In this document: one piece after another, positions 1 to 7,118 of the stretch
How positions within the stretch are numbered: position 1 is the first letter of the stretch
Layout of the letters: each line of letters begins with the position of its first letter
Assembly (NCBI GenBank): GCA_036263455.1
Contig: DATAGZ010000018.1
Coordinates: 1-64,000, forward strand
Direction of reading: 5' to 3'
DNA: 64,000 bases
Source of the DNA: DATAGZ01 sp036263455
Lineage (GTDB): Bacteria > Pseudomonadota > Alphaproteobacteria > Dongiales > Dongiaceae
Position numbers and translations under genes: made by a program
The notes under the pieces: model-generated
Databases searched by the model: none
Told to the model about the DNA's origin: nothing
Seen by the model: the letters and a program-made list of their open reading frames with translations, nothing else

Positions 1-26
1 ACCTACATATAAGCGTACTTGCATCG

Positions 27-101
27 TGGCTGGGGCGCCAGGATTCGAACCTGGGAATGGCGGTACCAAAAACCGCTGCCTTACCGCTTGGCTACGCCCC
101 A
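27..101 (-). tRNA. tRNA-Gln (anticodon TTG), CCA encoded
   Basis: Read on the minus strand, the sequence folds as a full cloverleaf. The acceptor stem TGGGGCG pairs with CGCCCCA, the D arm has GCC/GGC, the anticodon stem GCGGT/ACCGC encloses loop TTTTGGT with anticodon TTG, and the T arm CCAGG/CCTGG encloses TTCGAAT. The discriminator G is followed by a genomic CCA (27-29). The 5' end of the tRNA overlaps the last codons of ispE on the same strand: T8-A9-G10 of the tRNA is the ispE stop codon. Confidence 0.97.
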
Positions 102-1012
102 CCGGAAAGCGGCGCACCATAGGAAAAATCCTGGCGGTGCGCAACGCTTTCTTCCGTAAAGCCTCCGGCTTGCACCCACCAGTTCGGATAATCCGCAGCG
201 ATGCGCTGGGCGGATTCGCTGGCAGCCTGCCGGTCGGCATAGAGTCCGAAACAGGTCGCCCCGCTCCCCGACATGCGGGCGAGCAGTATGCCTGGTTCCG
301 CGTCGAGGCGAGCGAGCACGACACCGATCTCCGGCACGAGCGCCATCGCGGCTGCTTCAAGATCGTTGCGGCGCTGCGCGAGCGCGGCGATGAAATCCGA
401 TACGCCGGAAATGCGCGGATCAAGCCGCGCCGGACGCGAGTAATCGCCGCTTCGCGCCTTGAAGACATCCGGCGTCGCGGTGGCGATCAGGGGATTGACC
501 AGCACGAGGCCGAGCGGCGGCGGCGGCGGCGCTAGGTCGACGATATCCCCAATGCCACTGAAATAGGCGGAACGGCTTTCCAGGCACACTGGCACATCGG
601 CACCCAGCGAAAGAGCGAGAAAGTGCAGACGCTGGGGTTCCGTGCTGTGGCCCCACAACCGCAGCAACGCCCGGATTGCCGCCGCCGCATCGGCCGAACC
701 ACCGCCGATGCCCGAGGCGAGCGGCAAATTCTTGGTGAGCGTGATATGGGCGCCCGCCTCCGTCTCCATGAGAGCGCGCACGCCACGCGCGGCACGCACC
801 ACCAGATTTTCGTCACCTGTTGAAAGCGCCTCGGCAAAGGGGCCATCGATCGCAAAAGACAAGTTCGATGCCGGCTTGACCCGGATCTCGTCCCCGATAT
901 CGGCGAAGGCCAGAAGAGAATCGAGCAGATGATAGCCGTCGGGACGACGGCCGGTCACATGGAGGTAGAGATTGATCTTGGCCGGTGCCGCTTCCCGTAT
1001 CTCATCCGCCAT
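92..1012 (-). CDS. ispE: 4-diphosphocytidyl-2-C-methyl-D-erythritol kinase
   Basis: GHMP-family kinase that phosphorylates CDP-methylerythritol in the MEP isoprenoid pathway (cytosolic). The 306-aa product has the family N-terminus (APAKINLYLHV, near residue 9), the glycine-rich ATP-binding motif LPLASGIGGGSADAAA at about residues 97-112, and the C-terminal GSGATCFG loop. I chose the ATG at 1012, which gives the usual IspE N-terminus; an upstream TTG at 1054 is possible but extends further into the preceding TPR gene. The 11-nt overlap with that gene suggests co-translation. Oddity: the TAG stop (92-94) lies within the 5' end of tRNA-Gln, so tRNA maturation would remove it from the mRNA. ispG lies elsewhere in the same window. 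Confidence 0.95.
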   Translation of the reverse strand: MADEIREAAPAKINLYLHVTGRRPDGYHLLDSLLAFADIGDEIRVKPASNLSFAIDGPFAEALSTGDENLVVRAARGVRALMETEAGAHITLTKNLPLASGIGGGSADAAAAIRALLRLWGHSTEPQRLHFLALSLGADVPVCLESRSAYFSGIGDIVDLAPPPPPLGLVLVNPLIATATPDVFKARSGDYSRPARLDPRISGVSDFIAALAQRRNDLEAAAMALVPEIGVVLARLDAEPGILLARMSGSGATCFGLYADRQAASESAQRIAADYPNWWVQAGGFTEESVAHRQDFSYGAPLSGGA

Positions 1013-2723
1013 TCTTGGCGAGACCGTTCTTGAGCTTGGCGGTGATTGGGGCAACCTGATCGGGCTCAGGATTGCTGATCAGCGCCCGCTGCCATTGGAA
1101 CCGCGCCTCGTTCTTGCGTCCGGCGCGCCAGTAGGCGTCGCCCAGATGATCATTGAGGGTGGCGTCGGCGGGCGCAAGCTGGACCGCCCGCTCCAGCAGG
1201 GGGACCGCCTTCTCGACATGCCCCATCTGCAGATAGACCCAGCCCAGCGAATCGACGATGAACCCTTCCTCCGGACGAAGGGCGACCGCTTTTTCCAGCA
1301 TGCCCAACGCCTTATCCAGATTCTGCTTCCGCTCGGTCCAGCTATAGGCCAGATAATTCAATACGTAGGGTTCATCCGGCATGAGCTGGAGCGCGGTAAG
1401 GAAATCCTTTTCCGCCTCGGGCCAGCGATGGGACCGTTCGAAACAGGTTCCGCGATTATAGAACAGGCGCCAATCCCTCCGGCTGGGCGAGGAACCCACG
1501 CGCGCGATGGCATCGCTATAGGCCGCGATCGCCTCATCGAAGCGCTTGTCGTTGCGCATCATATCGCCCAGTAGCGAAGGCGCGTCGCTGGAGCGCGGCG
1601 TTTCGGCGGCGATCTCTTTCAGCAGATCGATGGCAGCTGGCGTCCTGCCGTCGCGTTCAAGCGTCGCGGCAAGCGAAAGCTGGGTAATCGCGTAATAGGG
1701 CGAACCGCGCGGAATTTCGCGGTAATATTGCTCGGCCAAGGCGTCCTTGCTTTCCGTACGGGCAAGATCGCCGAGCAGCAGCTTCGCCACATCGAGCTTG
1801 GGATCGAGCGATACCGCCGTCAGGCCGAAAAGCTCGGCATCGCTGCGCAGATTCTGCTGGGCAAACAGCCAGGAAAGGTCATAAAGCGCCTGCGCCAATC
1901 CCTCGCGCGGCGTTGCAATCGGGGCTGTCGCGCGTTTCTTGTCCAGATTGAGAAGGAGCTGCGCAATAACCGAGCTCTGGGTGTCCTGCCCCTCCTGCTG
2001 TGCCAGCTTGCCGAGAAGATCGCGCGCGCGCGCGGCTTCGCCGTTACGGGCCAGATAATCGGTATAGAGCTCGACCCAACGCGGCTGAACTTCCGGCTGG
2101 GCCTGCAGGGCAGCGAGATATTCCGGCTCGATCTTCGCTGGATCTTCGTGCAGGAAGGGCGCCATCACCGCCCGGTGAATCATCACGACCGCGCCGAAGC
2201 CCTGGAGACCCATCGCATCGGCGAGCGTCGCGCGAGCCGCCTTGATATCCTTGGCGCCTGCCTGAACCCAGGCCTTGAGCAGCGGCACGATATATCGGTT
2301 GTCGCCACCCTGGCGCGCCAACGCGGTAAGCGAGGCCTGCGCGTCATTCCACCGGTCATGCATGGCGGCGTCGGCCATCAGCACCAGATCCACCATGGCC
2401 TTTTCCGAGCCCGCCTTGCGCAATTCCCGCGCCAGGGATACGGCGCTGGGAAACTGGTTGTTATGCAGCTCGGCAATCATTTGCGCGAAGACCAACGACG
2501 GATCGTCGGGATTGAACTTGCGTGCCAATGGCAGAAGCGTTGCCGCCTCATGCCAATCACCCTGACTTTCGGCCAGGCGGCTCGCAAGATACGCACCCGC
2601 GCCCGACCAGGGGATCCCCGATGTCCGGATTTCCCCCGTCTCGGCCACGCCCTTTCCATGGCACGCACTGAGAAGAACACACGTCGCGGCAAGCATGGCC
2701 GGCAGGGGAAAACGTTGCTTCAT
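1002..2723 (-). CDS. TPR-repeat outer-membrane lipoprotein
   Basis: 573-aa protein with a short lipoprotein signal peptide (hydrophobic stretch, then lipobox LLSAC at about residues 17-21, Cys being the predicted acylation site). An alpha-helical repeat region fills the rest. Several tetratricopeptide-like units are visible, the clearest in the C-terminal 200 residues (for example YLQMGHVEKAVPLLERAVQL). Such proteins scaffold envelope complexes, but the partner is unknown. The ATG at 2723 lies 6 nt after the ETF-QO stop, and the 3' end overlaps ispE, so the three genes look like one transcript. In my recollection the order ETF-QO, TPR protein, ispE recurs in other alphaproteobacteria. No specific function should be assumed. 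Confidence 0.85.
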   Translation of the reverse strand: MKQRFPLPAMLAATCVLLSACHGKGVAETGEIRTSGIPWSGAGAYLASRLAESQGDWHEAATLLPLARKFNPDDPSLVFAQMIAELHNNQFPSAVSLARELRKAGSEKAMVDLVLMADAAMHDRWNDAQASLTALARQGGDNRYIVPLLKAWVQAGAKDIKAARATLADAMGLQGFGAVVMIHRAVMAPFLHEDPAKIEPEYLAALQAQPEVQPRWVELYTDYLARNGEAARARDLLGKLAQQEGQDTQSSVIAQLLLNLDKKRATAPIATPREGLAQALYDLSWLFAQQNLRSDAELFGLTAVSLDPKLDVAKLLLGDLARTESKDALAEQYYREIPRGSPYYAITQLSLAATLERDGRTPAAIDLLKEIAAETPRSSDAPSLLGDMMRNDKRFDEAIAAYSDAIARVGSSPSRRDWRLFYNRGTCFERSHRWPEAEKDFLTALQLMPDEPYVLNYLAYSWTERKQNLDKALGMLEKAVALRPEEGFIVDSLGWVYLQMGHVEKAVPLLERAVQLAPADATLNDHLGDAYWRAGRKNEARFQWQRALISNPEPDQVAPITAKLKNGLAKNGG

Positions 2724-2729
2724 GAAAAC

Positions 2730-4358
2730 TCACATATTGGGGTAGTTGGGACCGTCACCGCCTTCGGGAACGGTCCAGACAATGTTCTGCGCGGGATCCT
2801 TGATATCGCAGGTTTTACAGTGAACGCAATTTTGCGCGTTGATCTGTAACCGCGGTTCCGGCCCATCGATGATCTCGTAAACGCCCGCGGGGCAGTAACG
2901 CTGTTCCGGCGCATCGTAGAGCTTTAGATTAATTTCCAGCGGAACGGAAGCGGATTTGAGGCGCAAATGGCAAGGCTGATCCTCACCATGATTGGTATTC
3001 GATATATAAACCGAACTCGCCCGGTCGAAACTCAATATTCCGTCAGGTTTCGGATAAGAAATGCGCGGCATGTCTTCCGCAAGCCCAAGCTGGGTATGGT
3101 CGGGCCGGTGATGGAGCGTCCAGGGCGCGCGGCCGCGTAACAGATAGGTATCCAAGGCGGCATAAGCAAGCCCGGCCCAAAGGCCGCGATGAAAACCCGG
3201 GCGGATATTGCGGGAGCGGTGAAGGTCCCGCCCGACCCAGCTTTCGCGCAGGTGGCGGTCATATTCCGACGCCTCCCGCCCCGCTTTCTGGTCCCGCAGC
3301 AGGGGGAAGACGGATTCGGCGGCGAGCATCCCGGATTTCATCGCGGTATGCGAGCCTTTGATCTTGGGGACATCCAGGAACCCTGCCGCGCACCCGATCA
3401 ATACGCCGCCCGGAAATGCGAGCCTGGGGATGGCCTGGTACCCGCCTTCGTTCAAGGCACGCGCGCCATAAGCGATCCTACGGCCCCCCGCGAGGATAGG
3501 CGCAATCGCCGGATGATGTTTGAAGCGCTGGAATTCCGCAAATGGGTCGAGGTGAGGATTGCGGTAATCCAACCCAATGACGAAGCCCAGAAAGATCTGG
3601 TTGTTTTCGGCATGGTACAGGAAGGAGCCGCCATAGGTGGCGCGGTCGAGCGGCCAGCCCACGGTGTGAACGATATGCCCCTCCCGGTGCCGCGCGGGGT
3701 CGATTTCCCAGATCTCCTTGAGGCCGATTCCATAGGTCTGGGGGTCGCTTTGCGCATCCAGGCGGTAGCGGGCGAGGAGTTTCCGCGTCACCGAGCCGCG
3801 ACACCCTTCCGCCACCATCACCTGGCGGGCGCGGAGTTCCACGCCCGGCATGTATTGCGCGGTGCGCTGTCCATGCTTGTCGATTCCCCGATCGGCGGTG
3901 ACGATGCCCGAGACCGCGCCGGATTCATCAAAGAGCAGACCCGCGGCAGGGAAGCCCGGGAAGATATCGACGCCCAGTTCCTCCGCCTGCTGGCCGAGCC
4001 AGCGACAGAGATTGCCGAGCGAGATAATATAATTCCCGTGATTGCGCATCTGGGGCGGGGTCGGGAGCCGAAAAGCGCGCTTCTCCGTCAGAAAAAGAAA
4101 ACGATCCTCGCGCGCCTGCACGGTCAGGGGCGCGCCGCGCTCGCGCCAGTCGGGGAACAGCTCGGCGAGCGCGCGCGGCTCAAAGACGGCGCCCGACAGG
4201 ATATGCGCGCCGACCTCGGCCCCCTTCTCGACCACGCAGACGCTCAGCGGGTGTTCCGCCTGCTTTGCAAGCTGCTTGAGCCGGATCGCCGCGGCGAGGC
4301 CGGACGGCCCCGCCCCTACGATCACCACATCATATTCCATGCTTTCACGTTCAGGCAT
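2730..4358 (-). CDS. Electron transfer flavoprotein-ubiquinone oxidoreductase
   Basis: Membrane-associated flavo-iron-sulfur enzyme that passes electrons from reduced ETF (fatty-acid and amino-acid oxidation) to ubiquinone. The 542-aa length is normal for the family. An N-terminal FAD-binding motif VVIVGAGPSGLAAAI occupies about residues 11-25. The C-terminus carries the [4Fe-4S] cysteines (one in YCPAGVYE, three in NCVHCKTCDIKDP) and ends with the conserved PEGGDGPNYPNM. I kept the ATG at 4358, which overlaps the upstream Nramp stop by 8 nt. An in-frame ATG at 4340 is an alternative, but the pre-FAD residues resemble those of other alphaproteobacterial homologues. The ETF subunit genes are not in this window. 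Confidence 0.95.
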   Translation of the reverse strand: MPERESMEYDVVIVGAGPSGLAAAIRLKQLAKQAEHPLSVCVVEKGAEVGAHILSGAVFEPRALAELFPDWRERGAPLTVQAREDRFLFLTEKRAFRLPTPPQMRNHGNYIISLGNLCRWLGQQAEELGVDIFPGFPAAGLLFDESGAVSGIVTADRGIDKHGQRTAQYMPGVELRARQVMVAEGCRGSVTRKLLARYRLDAQSDPQTYGIGLKEIWEIDPARHREGHIVHTVGWPLDRATYGGSFLYHAENNQIFLGFVIGLDYRNPHLDPFAEFQRFKHHPAIAPILAGGRRIAYGARALNEGGYQAIPRLAFPGGVLIGCAAGFLDVPKIKGSHTAMKSGMLAAESVFPLLRDQKAGREASEYDRHLRESWVGRDLHRSRNIRPGFHRGLWAGLAYAALDTYLLRGRAPWTLHHRPDHTQLGLAEDMPRISYPKPDGILSFDRASSVYISNTNHGEDQPCHLRLKSASVPLEINLKLYDAPEQRYCPAGVYEIIDGPEPRLQINAQNCVHCKTCDIKDPAQNIVWTVPEGGDGPNYPNM

Positions 4359-5649
4359 TTGTCCCCCAAAACGACGTCACGATCATCGCTATCGCCGCGA
4401 GAGCCATGACGGCCGTCGCGAGCCAGCCCAGCACGCGTAGCCATCGGGGCAAGATGAATTTCCCCATGACCTTCCCGCTCGAGCCCATGACCAGCATCAT
4501 GGCCATCACCGGCACGGCCACGACACCATTGATGACCGCGCAGTAGAAGAGAGCCTTGATCGGATCGATCGGCAGTACATTCAACACCATGCCTAAAAAG
4601 GTTGCCAGCGCCAATGTGGTATAAAAGGCCCTGGCTTCCGGCCAGAGTTTCGACAGGCCCACCGGCCAGAGCTGCGCCTCGCCCACCGCATAGGCGGCCG
4701 AACCCGCCAGCACGGGCAGCGCGAGCAGGCCGGTGCCGATGATGCCTAAAGCAAAAAGAAAGAAAGCAAAGTCACCCGCGATGGGTCGCAGAGCTTCCGC
4801 CGCCTGGGCCGAGGTTTCGATGTTGGTGACGCCGTGGCTGTGTAGCGTTGCCGCTGCCGTCACCATGATGAAAAACGCGACGATATTCGAGACCGCCATG
4901 CCGATAATCGTATCCCATTCGATCCGGCGAATCTCCTGGCGGGCGCGCTTGGCGGGAGTCTGGCGAAGCGGCTTGGCGCCTGGCTCGGCCTGCTGGTCTT
5001 CGACTTCCTGCTCGGCCTGCCAGAAGAAGAGATAGGGGCTGATGGTCGTTCCCAATACGGCAACGAAGGTCAGAAAGTAATTCGTCGTGCTGTGAATGGT
5101 TGGAACGAATAGATGATAGGCAAGCTGGCTCCATGGCAATTTCACGACGAACACGGTCGCGACATAGGCCAGGAGTGCTAGCGTGAGCCAGCGCAGGACC
5201 GAAACGTACCGGGAATAGCGCACGAAGATTTCCAGCAGGACAGAAACCACGCCAATCACCACGATATAGATCAGGGCTGGGCCTCCGACCAGCAATCTCA
5301 GGGCCGCGCCCATGGCCCCGATATCCGCGCCGAGATTGATGATATTGGCGATCAATATCAATCCGACGATGGTTTGCAAGAGCCAGCCTGGATAGTGGCG
5401 CCGCAGGTTGCCGGCGATGCCCTTCCCCGTCACACGTCCGATGCGCCCGGCAATATCCTGGATGCCCACCATGAGGGGATAGGAGAACAATAACGACCAG
5501 GCCAGATCGTAGCCGAACTGCGCCCCCGCCTGCGAATAGGTCGCAATGCCGCTCGGATCGTCGTCCGAGGCGCCGGTGATCAAACCCGGACCGATGATAT
5601 TGAGAGCGGAGGATTTCGATCCCTCCGCGTGCTGCTTATTCCTCGCCAT
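4351..5649 (-). CDS. Nramp-related divalent metal transporter
   Basis: 432-aa polytopic inner-membrane protein with about 11 hydrophobic segments and the Nramp/SLC11 fold signature at TM1 (GPGLITGASDDDPSG). The metal-binding motifs differ from classical MntH: the TM1 DPGN is DPSG here (D31-G34), and the TM6 MPH is SPY (S204-Y206). Substitution of this methionine and asparagine is known in Nramp-related transporters that do not select for soft transition metals, so Mn2+ should not be assumed; Mg2+ or another hard cation is possible (inference). There are two adjacent ATGs (5652, 5649). AAGG lies 6 nt before the second and only 3 nt before the first, favouring 5649. The 3' end overlaps the ETF-QO start. 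Confidence 0.85.
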   Translation of the reverse strand: MARNKQHAEGSKSSALNIIGPGLITGASDDDPSGIATYSQAGAQFGYDLAWSLLFSYPLMVGIQDIAGRIGRVTGKGIAGNLRRHYPGWLLQTIVGLILIANIINLGADIGAMGAALRLLVGGPALIYIVVIGVVSVLLEIFVRYSRYVSVLRWLTLALLAYVATVFVVKLPWSQLAYHLFVPTIHSTTNYFLTFVAVLGTTISPYLFFWQAEQEVEDQQAEPGAKPLRQTPAKRARQEIRRIEWDTIIGMAVSNIVAFFIMVTAAATLHSHGVTNIETSAQAAEALRPIAGDFAFFLFALGIIGTGLLALPVLAGSAAYAVGEAQLWPVGLSKLWPEARAFYTTLALATFLGMVLNVLPIDPIKALFYCAVINGVVAVPVMAMMLVMGSSGKVMGKFILPRWLRVLGWLATAVMALAAIAMIVTSFWGTNA

Positions 5650-5782
5650 CATTTTCCTTCGAAAGATGAATGTGCCATCTGCCAGGCATGGACGGTCCCC
5701 AGGCACTCAGAGGCATGGATCCCTGCGACCGGAGTCATATCTGGCGAGCAAGGCAATCAGCGATTCGCGGCGATACCATGTT

Positions 5783-6424
5783 TCAGTGCGCGACCCATTG
5801 GTCCGATTTCACCTGCGCCAGGATGTGCCAAGCACCTTGTCCATCCGGCTCGACAATGATGGCTTCGCCCTCGTCCAGATATTTGCCCCCGAACGCCTCG
5901 CCGACCGTGCCGTGACTTATGAACACCGAATTGGTGCCGGGCAGGGGCAGGATCTTCGCGATATTACGCAGATTGCGCCAGATCTTGGCCTCCTCCACAT
6001 CCTGGGCAGGGTTGGTGCCGTGCAGGCGCATATTGTCATCGCGCTCGTAATGGCCGAAGGCCAGCCATGCCGTATCCTGGGTGCGGCAGAGTGGGCTCGC
6101 CCGCACGATGCCCACGGGGATTTCCAGGTCGCGGAAGGCGGCGCCGATGGCCTGGGCCTGTTCGCGGCCTTCCTTGGAGAGATTGCGCTGGGTAGCGCAA
6201 TTTTCCAGATTATTGTCATCGGCCGCGGCGTAATTGGGCGTCTTGGCATGCCGGAAGAAAAGGAGCAGCCCGCCGTGGCGCAGTTTTTCCAGGAGCGGCA
6301 TGGGGAGGCTAGTCTGAACCTGTGGAAGATTCTGCACGGCCTCGAGGGCGTTCTTATAATTGAGTTCCTGTGCCTGGCTACTCCCAGCCAGGAATATCCA
6401 GATTAAAAAGAATATGCGGCGCAT
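5783..6424 (-). CDS. Secreted histidine phosphatase superfamily protein
   Basis: 213-aa protein with a cleavable signal peptide (MRRIFFLIWIFLAGSSQAQ), so it is probably periplasmic. The phosphoglycerate-mutase/acid-phosphatase active site is present: the catalytic His and Arg in FFRHAKT (RHA rather than RHG), a second Arg in ASPLCRTQDTA, and the C-terminal His in FISHGT. The substrate cannot be deduced. The start at 6424 is set by a strong AGAGGGGGAA ribosome binding site just upstream. A longer frame open to 6589 gives only an Arg-rich low-complexity extension. bioD lies 19 nt upstream on the same strand. Confidence 0.85.
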   Translation of the reverse strand: MRRIFFLIWIFLAGSSQAQELNYKNALEAVQNLPQVQTSLPMPLLEKLRHGGLLLFFRHAKTPNYAAADDNNLENCATQRNLSKEGREQAQAIGAAFRDLEIPVGIVRASPLCRTQDTAWLAFGHYERDDNMRLHGTNPAQDVEEAKIWRNLRNIAKILPLPGTNSVFISHGTVGEAFGGKYLDEGEAIIVEPDGQGAWHILAQVKSDQWVAH

Positions 6425-6443
6425 GGTTCCCCCTCTGGTTATT

Positions 6444-7118
6444 CTAGCAAAGGCCGAGCTCACGCGCCAACGCACTGAATGGCGTGGCGTCCTCGCGGCC
6501 AAGTGGAAATATTCTCGCCTGGGTAAATTCAGCCATATGCGCGCAAAACACCGCGAGCGGGAGCGGCGCGCCGGGCGTTTCATTCGCAATCACGGCTTCT
6601 ATAGGGACCCCCCACGCCTTGGCGGTTTCTATCGCCGTCAGGCAGTGACTTAGGGCGCCGAGATAGGTGCCGCAGACCAGCAGGGCCGGCACGCCAAGAT
6701 CGGCAGCCAAACGGAGCGAAGGCATGCTTTCGGCAATCGGGGATAGGATGCCCCCTACCCCTTCCAGCAGCACATGATCCTTGATGGCAGCGAGCCGCTG
6801 CGCACAGAAACTGCGTACCGCCTTATATTCGAGAACCCGCTTCTCTTGCCGCGCCGCGAGGTCGGGCGCGAGCGGCGCTGTAAAGCGCCAGGGCGATATC
6901 GCGGCAAGATTGGCTTCGTCGACGCTGCGCCTCAGTGCCGCGAGGAGAATGCCTGCATCACTTTGCTCTGCTCTGCCGAGATCGAAGCCGCTCATCACCG
7001 GCTTGAGGGCGTCGATGGTCCCGCCCGCCTCCGAGACCGCGCGGATGAGGCCCGCCGTGACATAGGTCTTGCCGATATCGGTGCCCGTTCCGGTGACGAA
7101 AAAGTGGCGAAGGTTCAA
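6444..7118 (-). CDS. bioD: Dethiobiotin synthetase
   Basis: ATP-dependent carboxylase that closes the ureido ring of dethiobiotin, the penultimate step of biotin synthesis (cytosolic). Visible motifs are the P-loop GTGTDIGKT near the N-terminus, the substrate lysine in ALKPVMSG, and LLEGVGGILSP, as in the BioD family. The 224-aa length is typical. The start is a TTG at 7118 that overlaps the polA stop as TTGA, with GAGG a few bases upstream. A second TTG at 7133 lies inside polA. bioA, bioB and bioF are not here, so bioD is separated from the rest of the pathway and probably relies on translation coupled to polA. Confidence 0.9.
   Translation of the reverse strand: MNLRHFFVTGTGTDIGKTYVTAGLIRAVSEAGGTIDALKPVMSGFDLGRAEQSDAGILLAALRRSVDEANLAAISPWRFTAPLAPDLAARQEKRVLEYKAVRSFCAQRLAAIKDHVLLEGVGGILSPIAESMPSLRLAADLGVPALLVCGTYLGALSHCLTAIETAKAWGVPIEAVIANETPGAPLPLAVFCAHMAEFTQARIFPLGREDATPFSALARELGLC

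Noticed and set aside
521..536. Run of CGG triplets inside ispE
   Set aside because: It encodes a Pro-rich stretch (PPPPP) in frame within the gene and needs no microsatellite explanation.
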